Below are positions 25,733-32,494 of a stretch of 44,968 bases of DNA, in pieces (position 1 is the stretch's first letter; every line of letters starts with the position of its first letter). A program made the translations under genes and the position numbers. The DNA comes from Bacteroidota bacterium (lineage in GTDB: Bacteria; Bacteroidota; Bacteroidia; Chitinophagales; Saprospiraceae), in assembly GCA_016234735.1 (NCBI GenBank), contig JACRAN010000018.1, positions 1 to 44,968 on the forward strand, written 5' to 3'. The notes under the pieces are model-generated. The model ran no database searches. It was not told where the DNA came from and worked only from the letters and a program-made list of their open reading frames with translations.

Positions 25733-26633
25733 CTCGCCCCCACAACGGCACCGGGTACTTCCCCGCACGGGTCATTTCGACGAATGCACGTTGCACGGTT
25801 TCCTTGTCCTCCCGGTAGGTGACTCCGTACCATTTCTCGTCGTTGGGCAGCACCTTGAAGGTGGCCGTGCCGCTGTTGATGAGGTCGTTTGCGAAGCTGG
25901 AAATGTAGAATTCCGCTTTTGAATTGGCGGCGTTTTTCTCCACAAAATCATTGAAACCTTTTTGCAGCAGCTCAAAAATATGCGGGTGGAAACCCCAGAT
26001 GTTCATCGACACGAGCGAGTTGCCGTTGAGTGGTGCCTTGCCGTTTTCTGATTTGTAAAAAATGCCTGACTGCGTTTCCTCGATGCCCGTACACTCGGTG
26101 ACGGTGCGCAGCAGGTGGTTTTCGTCCATTGAGCAAACGCCTCTCGACACCGCCCCATTTTCCGAAAGCGTGTTTTTCAAAACGTAGCCCACCATGCCGT
26201 AATGTGTTGACTGGCAATCGCTTACAAGGAACTCAGCCATTTTCTGAAAGCCCGAAAACCCGTAAAAATCATCGGCGTTGATGGCCACGAACGGCTCCCT
26301 CACCACGTCCTTGGCCACCAGCACGGCATGGCCGGTTCCCCAGGGTTTCGCCCGCTCCACCTGCCCCGGCACGGCGGGCACGTAGGTGTCCGGCCCCTGA
26401 AAAGCAAACCCGATTTCCGTTTTCCCCTCCCAGCGGCTGGCGATTTTTTCCTTGAACTCCTGCTCGAAATCCCGCCGGATGACGAAGACGACCTTGCCAA
26501 AACCGGCTTTCAGTGCATCGTAAATCGAGTAGTCCATGATGGCTTCGCCTGCCTGGCCGACCTCGTCGAGTTGCTTGAGGCCACCGTAGCGGCTGCCCAT
26601 GCCTGCCGCGAGAATGAGTAACGTGGGTTTCAT
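25716..26633 (-). CDS. Sugar-nucleotidyltransferase-like protein (NTP_transferase fold)
   Basis: The 305-aa protein begins MKPTLLILAAGMGSRYGGLKQLDEVG, which has the nucleotide-binding signature LAAGxGxRxGxxKQ (residues 7-21). FVAINADDFYGF gives the metal-binding Asp pair. The fold is that of glucose-1-phosphate nucleotidyltransferases, and members activate sugar phosphates with NTPs. The subgroup lacks a clear sugar-specific motif, so the substrate is not predicted. The C-terminal residues Arg-Asn-Glu-Glu and the stop are encoded by the dispersed repeat at 25664-25732, so the original end was probably different. It stands alone, convergent with proS. Confidence 0.85.
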   Translation of the reverse strand: MKPTLLILAAGMGSRYGGLKQLDEVGQAGEAIMDYSIYDALKAGFGKVVFVIRRDFEQEFKEKIASRWEGKTEIGFAFQGPDTYVPAVPGQVERAKPWGTGHAVLVAKDVVREPFVAINADDFYGFSGFQKMAEFLVSDCQSTHYGMVGYVLKNTLSENGAVSRGVCSMDENHLLRTVTECTGIEETQSGIFYKSENGKAPLNGNSLVSMNIWGFHPHIFELLQKGFNDFVEKNAANSKAEFYISSFANDLINSGTATFKVLPNDEKWYGVTYREDKETVQRAFVEMTRAGKYPVPLWGRGRNEE

Positions 26634-26757
26634 TTTTTTACTGGAAAATTGAGTGAAACGAAATCCCGAACTGAAGGTCGGGAAGTGAAAAGTTTAAAGG
26701 AAAAAGTGAGCCTCAAAGAGGCACAAACATAGCAGTTTTTTGGCAAGACAGACACTT

Positions 26758-26790
26758 CATCATCCCTCATTCCTCACCCCTCATACCTCC
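26758..26790. repeat. Dispersed CCCTCATTCC repeat, copy 2, containing the bcp stop codon
   Basis: CATCATCCCTCATTCCTC followed by ACCCCTCATACCT; 29 of 31 bases match 20561-20591. The stop codon of the peroxiredoxin gene (26781-26783) is inside it. Confidence 0.8.
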
Positions 26791-27236
26791 AGAATCTGTT
26801 CGGCATGGCGCTTCGACTCCACCTTGTCGATGACCTTTTCGATGATGCCGTGTTCGTTGATGATGAACGTGGTGCGCAGCAGCCCGTCGTACTCCCTGCC
26901 GAACAGCACTTTCGGCCCCCAAACGCCGTAGGCATTGATGATGGCGTGGTCTTCGTCCATCAGCAGCGGGAAGGGCAGGCTGTGCTTTTTGATGAAATTT
27001 CGGTGCTTCGTGGCGCTGTCGGGGCTGACGCCGAGGAGGTGGAAGCCCTGCTTTTTCAGTACCTCGTAATTGTCCCGGAGGTTGCAGGCCTCGACGGTGC
27101 AGGTGGGCGTGTCGTCGGCAGGGTAAAAGTACAGGACGAGTTTTCTACCCTTGAAATCGGCCAGCAAAACCGGGTGGCCGTGCTCGTCTTTGCTATTGAA
27201 GTTCGGGGCTTTGTCTCCCGTTTTCAGGTGTGTCAT
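26781..27236 (-). CDS. bcp: Thioredoxin-dependent peroxiredoxin, BCP/PrxQ type
   Basis: The 151-aa protein has the PrxQ signature YPADDTPTCTVEACNLRD, with the peroxidatic Cys46 and the resolving Cys51 five residues later, as in atypical two-Cys enzymes. It reduces hydrogen and organic peroxides using thioredoxin. Length and motifs are normal for the family. The start (MTHLKTGDKAPNF) is the only ATG close to the conserved region. Its end lies in a dispersed repeat, so the last few codons may be recent. Confidence 0.95.
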   Translation of the reverse strand: MTHLKTGDKAPNFNSKDEHGHPVLLADFKGRKLVLYFYPADDTPTCTVEACNLRDNYEVLKKQGFHLLGVSPDSATKHRNFIKKHSLPFPLLMDEDHAIINAYGVWGPKVLFGREYDGLLRTTFIINEHGIIEKVIDKVESKRHAEQILEV

Positions 27237-27346
27237 GCAGTGCTGTTTTCGTTAAAAATTCTTCGCAAGAAACATGCTTTCGGGCAAATGGTTGCGATGA
27301 TTTTCATCAAAACCCGTCCACTCGGCCGGAGTTATTTTCCAAGCCA

Positions 27347-27354
27347 TATCTTTG
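27347..27354 (+). promoter_or_regulatory. Candidate -7 element (TATCTTTG) of purD, just before the 18-copy repeat
   Basis: TATCTTTG matches the Bacteroidota consensus. The start of transcription would be near 27361, exactly where the ATCGTAA array begins, so the predicted purD leader is almost wholly repeat. No TTTG is found at the ideal -33 spacing. Confidence 0.5.
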
Positions 27355-27360
27355 CCTTCA

Positions 27361-27486
27361 ATCGTAAATCGTAAATCGTAAATCGTAAATCGTAAATCGT
27401 AAATCGTAAATCGTAAATCGTAAATCGTAAATCGTAAATCGTAAATCGTAAATCGTAAATCGTAAATCGTAAATCGTAAATCGTAA
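27361..27486. repeat. Perfect tandem array: 18 copies of the heptamer ATCGTAA
   Basis: 126 bp of exact 7-bp units, with a degenerate AATCGTCA at the right end, stopping 8 bp before the purD start codon at 27495. There are no spacers, so it is not a CRISPR array. The perfection of the copies implies recent expansion. The array has no Shine-Dalgarno-like element. Confidence 0.98.
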
Positions 27487-27494
27487 AATCGTCA

Positions 27495-28766
27495 ATGAAA
27501 ATCCTCCTCCTCGGCGGCGGCGGCAGGGAACACGCCTTCGCCTGGAAAATCAGCCAGAGCCAGCACTGCTCGAAACTCTACATCGCACCCGGCAACCCCG
27601 GCACGGCCACCTGCGGCGAAAACGTGCCGCTCAACCCCGAAGACAACGCCGCCGTCCACGATTTCGTGGTGGCCAATTCCATCGAAATGGTCGTCGTTGG
27701 CCCCGAAGCACCGCTCGTGAACGGTGTCTGGAACCACCTCCGCAGGTCACGCCGCACCGCGCACGTGCCCGTCATCGGCCCCTCGGCGCAGGGGGCGAAG
27801 CTCGAAGGCAGCAAGGCGTACGCCAAGCGGTTCATGCAGGAATTCGGCATCCCGACGGCGGACTACCGGGAGTTTTTTGCCAGCAACACCGCCTCGGCGC
27901 TCCGTTTTTTGCAAAAAAAAGCCACGCTGCCCATCGTGCTGAAGGCCGACGGATTGGCTGCCGGCAAGGGCGTGGTCATCTGCCAGGAGCGGGACGAGGC
28001 TGTGGCGGAAATGGCGGAAATGCTCGGCGGAAAGTTCGGCGGTGCGAGCCGCAAGGTGGTCGTCGAGGAGTTCCTCAGCGGCATCGAATTCAGCATTTTT
28101 GTGCTCACCGACGGCGAATCTTACAAAATCCTGCCCGTGGCGAAGGACTACAAGCGCATCGGCGAAGGAGACACCGGCCCGAACACGGGCGGCATGGGTG
28201 CCGTGTCGCCGCCGCCCTTCGTGGATGTGGCGATGATGAAAAAAGTGGAGCAGGAAATTATCAAGCCCACCATCGCAGGGCTGAAAAAACGGGGCATCGA
28301 GTACCAGGGCTTTATTTTTTTGGGGCTGATAAAAGTTGGCGACGACCCGTTCGTCATCGAATACAACTGCCGCATGGGCGACCCGGAGACGGAGGCCGTG
28401 CTGCCCCGCCTGAAAAACGACCTCGTGGAATTGTTCACCGCCGTGCGCGACCGCCGACTTTCGGAGGTCAAAATCGAGGAGGACGAGCGGGCGGCCACCA
28501 CCATCATCCTCGCCTCCGGCGGCTACCCCGGCGACTTCCACAAGGGCAAGCCCATCACCGGGCTTGACAAAACTCAGGGCAGCATCGTCTTCCATGCTGG
28601 CACAAAAACCGTTGGCAATCAATTGGTTACGAGCGGTGGGCGGGTCATGGCGGTGACTTCCTTCGGCAAAACCTTCCGGGAGGCGCTGGCGGTTTCCAAT
28701 AAAAATGCGGCGCTGATTGAGTTCGAGGGGAAGTATTTCCGGCGGGATATTGGGTTTGATTTGTGA
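27495..28766 (+). CDS. purD: Phosphoribosylamine-glycine ligase (GAR synthetase)
   Basis: The 423-aa protein has the family features: the N-terminal MKILLLGGGGREHAFAWK loop, the PGNPGTA segment, VVGPEAPLVNG, the ATP-grasp KADGLAAGKGVV loop, DYKRIGEGDTGPNTGGMGAVSP, and the metal-binding EYNCRMGDPETEAVLP. It makes glycinamide ribonucleotide from phosphoribosylamine, glycine and ATP in purine synthesis. It is complete, and its start is set by MKILLLGGGG. The unusual feature is the leader, which is the 18-copy heptamer array. No other pur gene is adjacent. Confidence 0.97.
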   Translation: MKILLLGGGGREHAFAWKISQSQHCSKLYIAPGNPGTATCGENVPLNPEDNAAVHDFVVANSIEMVVVGPEAPLVNGVWNHLRRSRRTAHVPVIGPSAQGAKLEGSKAYAKRFMQEFGIPTADYREFFASNTASALRFLQKKATLPIVLKADGLAAGKGVVICQERDEAVAEMAEMLGGKFGGASRKVVVEEFLSGIEFSIFVLTDGESYKILPVAKDYKRIGEGDTGPNTGGMGAVSPPPFVDVAMMKKVEQEIIKPTIAGLKKRGIEYQGFIFLGLIKVGDDPFVIEYNCRMGDPETEAVLPRLKNDLVELFTAVRDRRLSEVKIEEDERAATTIILASGGYPGDFHKGKPITGLDKTQGSIVFHAGTKTVGNQLVTSGGRVMAVTSFGKTFREALAVSNKNAALIEFEGKYFRRDIGFDL

Positions 28767-28795
28767 GTTTTCTAAAACTTTGTGAAGCAAAAATG

Positions 28796-28803
28796 TATTT
28801 TTG
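28796..28803 (+). promoter_or_regulatory. Candidate -7 element (TATTTTTG) of the DUF433/DUF5615 module
   Basis: Lies 16 nt before the start codon at 28819, implying a very short leader. The -33 part is not convincing. Confidence 0.35.
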
Positions 28804-28818
28804 TAAAAAATCAGAACC

Positions 28819-29049
28819 ATGCAGGAACTCATCAACCGCATCACCATTGACCCAGAAGTTTGCCACGGAAAGCCCACAGTCCGAGGCTCCCGCCTCATGG
28901 TTGCCACCGTTTTAGAATTGATGGCCAGCGATATGACCGTTGATGAAATCTTGGCCGATTATCCTGCGCTGGAAGTGGCAGATATTAAAGCTTGTTTGCA
29001 GTATGCTGCCATGCTTGCCAAGTTTCAAAGTATACCGCTTGCAGCATGA
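28819..29049 (+). CDS. DUF433 antitoxin-like protein
   Basis: The 76-aa protein reads LINRITIDPEVCHGKPTVRG then SRLMVATVLELMASDMTVDEILADYP, the diagnostic DUF433 pattern (IxxDPxxxxGKPxIxGTRI with a helix-turn-helix-like EILxxYP). In other genomes DUF433 partners with PIN-like DUF5615 toxins. Here the next gene is exactly such a protein and overlaps by four bases (ATGA), so translational coupling is likely. The expected role is binding and repressing the partner and its own promoter. Confidence 0.9.
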   Translation: MQELINRITIDPEVCHGKPTVRGSRLMVATVLELMASDMTVDEILADYPALEVADIKACLQYAAMLAKFQSIPLAA

Positions 29050-29399
29050 AATTCCTCGTTGACGAACAACTTCCGTGGGCGCTGGTCAAATGGCTGGCAA
29101 GTCAAGGGTACGATGGGATTCATGCAACGTCGCTCGGAAAAAACATTCGGATAACCGACCGGGAAATATGCAAGGAAAGTATCCAGCAACAACGGGCAGT
29201 CATCAGCAAGGATATTGATTTTTTGAACAGCTTTTTGATAAAAAAAGAACCATGGAAACTCATTTACCTCACCACTGGCAATATCTCCAACCGTGAATTG
29301 CTTTCGCTTTTACAATCCAACTTGTTTCAATTGGTTGGTTTATTTGACAAAGCAAATGTTGTCGAAATGAACCAGCACAACATTCTTGTCAGGCTTTGA
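29046..29399 (+). CDS. DUF5615 PIN-like toxin-type protein
   Basis: The 117-aa protein begins MKFLVDEQLPWALVKWLASQGYD, with the first acidic residue of a PIN-like (Mut7-C type) nuclease site. Later acidic positions are DREICKES and SKDIDFLN. The family is thought to act as the RNA-cleaving partner of DUF433 proteins; activity is inferred from the pairing. Length is normal. The start overlaps the DUF433 stop by four bases. Its own stop is overlapped by the TTG start assumed for the GHMP kinase, which suggests a longer transcript 28819-31113. Confidence 0.85.
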   Translation: MKFLVDEQLPWALVKWLASQGYDGIHATSLGKNIRITDREICKESIQQQRAVISKDIDFLNSFLIKKEPWKLIYLTTGNISNRELLSLLQSNLFQLVGLFDKANVVEMNQHNILVRL

Positions 29400-30373
29400 T
29401 TACCAGCCAAAACAACTTCCACGCCCACGGCAAACTCCTCCTCACCGCCGAATACTTCGTGCTTGATGGGGCACTGGCGCTGGCTTTGCCGGTGAAGCTG
29501 GGGCAATCACTCGATTTCGGATTTCGTCCCGATAGCTATCGGGATTCGGATTTCGGAAATGCTGGTGAACTTCACTGGCAGAGTTTCGATGAAAAAAACG
29601 AGTGCTGGTTCGAGGTAAAATTTAGCCTTGAAAATTTTGAAATCCTGCAAACCGATGACCCCGCCGTCGCCGACCGCCTGCAAAAAATCCTGCGGAAAGC
29701 CCGAAACCTGAACCCCGGCTTTCAACAATCAACAATCAACAATCAACAATCAACAATCAACAGCCACCTCGATTTCCCCCGCCTCTGGGGCCTCGGCACC
29801 AGTTCCACGCTGGTTTACCTCGTGGCGCAGTGGGCGGAGGTGGATGCTTTCGAGTTGCAGTTCCGCACCTTCGGCGGGTCGGGTTACGACATCGCCTGTG
29901 CCGGGGCCGATGGGCCGATTCTGTATTCTTTGAAAAATGGAAAACCGCATGTGGAGGCTTGCGACTTCCATCCGACCTTCGCTAACTGCCTGTATTTCAT
30001 TTACTTAGGCCAAAAACAGGACAGCCGGGAAGGCATCAAGAATTACAGATTGCGGATTGCGGATTGCGGATTGGGGGCGCAGGAAGCAGTTTCCAAAATT
30101 TCGGACTTGACGAGGCAGTTTCTCGCTTCACAAACGCTGGCCGAATTCGACGACCTCTTCCGGCAGCACGAGGCGCTCGTCGCTGAAACCACCGGCCTGC
30201 CGAGGGCCAAGTCGCTGTTTTTCAGCGATTTCTGGGGCGAAATCAAGTCGCTGGGAGCCTGGGGCGGCGACTTCGTGCTGGCCACGAGCGACCGCCCCGA
30301 AGAAGAAACCCGACAGTATTTCAACGAAAAAGGCTACGAGGTGTTCTTGCCCTACGAAGCGTTAATCCTTTGA
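29396..30373 (+). CDS. GYDIA-family GHMP kinase, with three repeat insertions in frame
   Basis: The 325-aa protein shows GHMP kinase features: an N-terminal HAHGKLLLTAEYFVLDGALALALP, the phosphate-binding LWGLGTSSTLVYLVAQ (Pro-x-x-x-Gly-x-x-Ser motif variant), and GGSGYDIACAGADGPILY, which names the family. GHMP kinases phosphorylate small alcohols such as mevalonate or homoserine; the natural substrate of this Bacteroidota subfamily is not known to me. The start is a TTG at 29396 overlapping the previous stop; no ATG precedes the conserved start. Three repeat tracts interrupt it at 29513-29556, 29721-29763 and 30047-30074, each adding a foreign-looking peptide (RPDSYRDSD, QQSTINNQQSTIN, NYRLRIADCGLG) without breaking the frame. 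Confidence 0.88.
   Translation: MITSQNNFHAHGKLLLTAEYFVLDGALALALPVKLGQSLDFGFRPDSYRDSDFGNAGELHWQSFDEKNECWFEVKFSLENFEILQTDDPAVADRLQKILRKARNLNPGFQQSTINNQQSTINSHLDFPRLWGLGTSSTLVYLVAQWAEVDAFELQFRTFGGSGYDIACAGADGPILYSLKNGKPHVEACDFHPTFANCLYFIYLGQKQDSREGIKNYRLRIADCGLGAQEAVSKISDLTRQFLASQTLAEFDDLFRQHEALVAETTGLPRAKSLFFSDFWGEIKSLGAWGGDFVLATSDRPEEETRQYFNEKGYEVFLPYEALIL
29513..29556. repeat. Palindrome CCCGATAGCTATCGGG flanked by GATTTCG words, in frame
   Basis: The perfect 16-bp palindrome is at 29528-29543, with T/A flanks extending it to 18 bp. GATTTCGGATTTCG (29513-29526) and TTCGGATTTCGG (29545-29556) flank it. A near-identical palindrome, CCCGATAGCAATCGGG, is at 2884-2899. Confidence 0.8.
29721..29763. 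repeat. Short tandem repeat, word AATCAAC, in frame in the GHMP kinase
   Basis: Five copies of a 7-bp word, read as Gln/Ser/Thr/Ile/Asn repeats. A 7-bp unit shifts the reading frame by one base per copy, so the copy number present just happens to keep the gene open. Confidence 0.85.
30047..30074. repeat. Short tandem repeat, word GGATTGC, in frame in the GHMP kinase
   Basis: Nearly four copies of GGATTGC (AGATTGCGGATTGCGGATTG...), translated as LRIADCGLG. Confidence 0.8.
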
Positions 30374-30387
30374 AAAACACGGAGCAA

Positions 30388-31113
30388 ATGGCAGCGACCT
30401 GGCACGAAAGCAAAGTCATACGAATCGAAGATGAAACACCGACGACGAAGCGGTTTTGGTTGAAAACCGAAGGCGACGAAACCTTCGACTTTAAGGCCGG
30501 ACAGTTCGTGACGATGGACTTGCCCATCGGCGAAAAACGCAACCAGCGCTGGCGCAGCTACTCCATCGCCAACGCGCCGGACGGGTCGAACGTGCTGGAA
30601 TTTTGCATCGTCCATCTGGGAGGCGGGCTGGCTACGGACTATCTTTTCGACGAAGTAAAAATCGGCTCTTCGATAAAATTCAAAGGCCCCGATGGCAACT
30701 TTGTGCTGCCGGACCCCATCGAAAACGACCTCGTTTTCGTCTGCACCGGCACGGGGGTGGCACCGTTCCGCAGCATGATTTTCGATGTTTTTCACCAAAA
30801 AAAACCACACCGGGGCATCCACCTCATCTTCGGCACCCGCACGGCGGACGGCATTTTGTACCAACGTGAATTTGAGGAGCTGGCGCAAAAAATGCCCGGC
30901 TTCCGATACTCCATCGCCCTGTCGAGGGAAGGAAACAAGCAATTCCATCACGGCTACGTGCATGGGATTTACCTCAAAAATTACGATGAAAAACGCCCGG
31001 ACATCACGTTCTACCTCTGTGGCTGGACGCAGATGGTGGACGAGGCGGTGGCCAATTTAATCGTAAAAATGGGCTACGACCGTACCCAGGTCAAGTATGA
31101 ATTGTACGGTTGA
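30388..31113 (+). CDS. FAD/NAD(P)-binding oxidoreductase of the ferredoxin-NADP reductase family
   Basis: The 241-aa protein has the FAD-binding barrel with RWRSYSIANAPDG (R-x-Y-S motif), the phosphate-contacting GGGLATDYLF, and the NAD(P) domain with CTGTGVAPFRSMI and FYLCGWTQMVDEA. It transfers electrons between NAD(P)H and a partner such as ferredoxin or flavodoxin; the partner is not identified. No iron-sulfur domain is attached. Two starts are possible: TTG at 30370, overlapping the GHMP kinase stop (TTGA), or ATG at 30388, chosen here as the conventional codon. Translation coupled to the kinase is likely either way. Confidence 0.88.
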   Translation: MAATWHESKVIRIEDETPTTKRFWLKTEGDETFDFKAGQFVTMDLPIGEKRNQRWRSYSIANAPDGSNVLEFCIVHLGGGLATDYLFDEVKIGSSIKFKGPDGNFVLPDPIENDLVFVCTGTGVAPFRSMIFDVFHQKKPHRGIHLIFGTRTADGILYQREFEELAQKMPGFRYSIALSREGNKQFHHGYVHGIYLKNYDEKRPDITFYLCGWTQMVDEAVANLIVKMGYDRTQVKYELYG

Positions 31114-31137
31114 TGAACTTCGATTGGCATTTTCTGT

Positions 31138-31145
31138 TAATTTTG
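31138..31145 (+). promoter_or_regulatory. Candidate -7 element (TAATTTTG) of the second toxin-antitoxin module
   Basis: Fits TAnnTTTG and lies 16 nt before the antitoxin start, the same short spacing as in the first module (28796). Confidence 0.35.
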
Positions 31146-31161
31146 TTGAAAATTGAAAGAC

Positions 31162-31386
31162 ATGGGCCAGACCACAGGACTTAGCAATATTCAGGTTGAG
31201 TTGTTGAAACTCTACGGGAATAATGTTTCAGAAAAGCAGCTTTTTGAAATCAGGATGATGTTGGCAAAATACTTTGCCCAGCAGGCAACCGAGGCGATGG
31301 AAAAAGTTTGGGAAGAGAAAAAATTGACATCTCAGGATATGGTAAACTGGTCGAATGAGCACAACCGCCTTGAAAGTCGTCCTTGA
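31162..31386 (+). CDS. Small antitoxin-like protein of a PIN-domain module
   Basis: The 74-aa acidic helical protein reads SNIQVELLKLYGNNVSEKQL then FEIRMMLAKYFAQQATEAM and VWEEKKLTSQDM. This pattern (xxLLKLYxxxxSExQLxEIKxxLAxYFAxKA) recurs in small genes ahead of COG1569-type PIN toxins. It overlaps the toxin start by 32 bp (31355-31386), typical of coupled pairs. DNA-binding has not been shown for it here; the role is inferred from the pattern and position. ATG at 31162 is preferred over a TTG nine bases earlier. Confidence 0.75.
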   Translation: MGQTTGLSNIQVELLKLYGNNVSEKQLFEIRMMLAKYFAQQATEAMEKVWEEKKLTSQDMVNWSNEHNRLESRP

Positions 31387-31795
31387 TGTCAATATCCTGA
31401 TTGCCATCATCGGCAAATCATCCCCGTTCAGGTGGGTGTTTGATTGCATTGCGGATGGGCGGATTTCGTTGTGCGTGACAACCGAAATCCTTCTGGAATA
31501 CCGGGAAATTTTGGAAAGGAAAAACGGTTTGGAAGTAGGTGAGAACGTATTGAATCTGATTACCGTTATCCCGTTTACAGAGAAAGTGGACGTTTTCTTC
31601 AACTTTCATTTAATCACAAAAGACAAAGACGACAACAAATACGTCGATTGTGCGATTGCAGCAAATGCTGTTTGCCTGGTCTCAAATGACAAGCATTTTC
31701 AAGAAATCAAGCAAGTTTCATTTCCCTCAATTCAACTTCTGACACTCCCTGAGTTTGAGGAAAAATACAAGAATACTCTATCAAAAAATAATTGA
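31355..31795 (+). CDS. PIN-domain toxin of a toxin-antitoxin module (COG1569 type)
   Basis: The 146-aa protein carries PIN acidic residues: Asp in VVLDVNILIAI (residue 11), Glu in TTEILLEYREIL, and DxDDNKYVDCAIAANAVCLVSNDKHF with the last Asp. The overall layout fits single-strand RNA-cleaving PIN toxins. It has Bacteroidota-typical codon use but a lower GC than the flanking nfu gene. The start overlaps the antitoxin gene. It is followed 4 bp later by nfu, so nfu expression may be tied to this module. Confidence 0.88.
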   Translation: MSTTALKVVLDVNILIAIIGKSSPFRWVFDCIADGRISLCVTTEILLEYREILERKNGLEVGENVLNLITVIPFTEKVDVFFNFHLITKDKDDNKYVDCAIAANAVCLVSNDKHFQEIKQVSFPSIQLLTLPEFEEKYKNTLSKNN

Positions 31796-31799
31796 ATCA

Positions 31800-32408
31800 A
31801 TGAATACCGCCACCGCATCGCCCGTCATGCTCTACACCGAGCAGACCCCCAACCCCGAATCGTTGAAATTTGTCACCAACCGCATGTTGCACCGCGGCAC
31901 CGCCGATTTTCGGGAGGAAGCATTCGCACGGGAATGGTCGCCGCTGGCGGCGGCCCTGTTCGACCAGCCGTTCGTGAAGGGGGTGTACATCACCAACAAC
32001 TTCGTGAGCATCACCAAGGAGTTCAACTACGAATGGGCGGACATCATGCTCAAGTTGAAGGATTTCATCAAAAAATATGTGGAAGATGGCGGGGAAATCA
32101 TGCGGGAAGGCTACGCCGAAGCCATGCAAGCCGTGGAGTCGGAGCGCACTGCCCAACAGTTCAGCGGCGAAGACGGCGAGATTGCCCAGCGCATCAAGGA
32201 ACTCATCGACACCTACGTGAAACCAGCGGTGGAGATGGACGGTGGCAACATCGAGTTCAAGGCTTACGAAAAAGGCAAGGTGTACGTGGTGATGCAAGGC
32301 TCGTGCAGCGGCTGCCCGTCATCAACCGTCACGCTGAAATCAGGCATCGAAGGCATGTTGAAACGCATGGTGCCGGAGGTACAGGAAGTGGTGCAGGAGA
32401 TGGAGTAA
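31800..32408 (+). CDS. NifU-family iron-sulfur carrier (Nfu), N plus C domains
   Basis: The 202-aa protein has an N-terminal Nfu_N domain (LYTEQTPNPESLKFVTNRML) and the C-terminal NifU domain with EMDGGNIEFKAYEKGKVYVV then the cluster-binding motif SCSGCPSSTVTLKSGIE (CxxC). Nfu proteins carry a [4Fe-4S] cluster to apo-enzymes. The ATG at 31800 follows the PIN toxin stop by 4 bp, and the frame upstream is not protein-like. A strong bidirectional terminator follows. The organism therefore links a housekeeping carrier to a toxin-antitoxin unit only by position; that may be incidental. Confidence 0.93.
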   Translation: MNTATASPVMLYTEQTPNPESLKFVTNRMLHRGTADFREEAFAREWSPLAAALFDQPFVKGVYITNNFVSITKEFNYEWADIMLKLKDFIKKYVEDGGEIMREGYAEAMQAVESERTAQQFSGEDGEIAQRIKELIDTYVKPAVEMDGGNIEFKAYEKGKVYVVMQGSCSGCPSSTVTLKSGIEGMLKRMVPEVQEVVQEME

Positions 32409-32436
32409 AATTTTAAAACAGCAGGATAAAAGAAAA

Positions 32437-32478
32437 AGGCAAAAGCCGGGTCGCCCCGCTTTTGCCTTTTTTATTTTT
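32437..32478. terminator. Bidirectional terminator between nfu and the DEAD-box gene
   Basis: AGGCAAAAGC (32437-32446) / GCTTTTGCCT (32459-32468), followed by T6 ATT T6 on the plus strand and by a T-rich run on the minus strand. The two genes converge here. Confidence 0.92.
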
Positions 32479-32494
32479 TGAAAACCCGACCGGA

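Noticed and set aside
27361-27486. CRISPR array
   Set aside because: Units are 7 bp without spacers and no cas gene is near; it is a plain tandem array.
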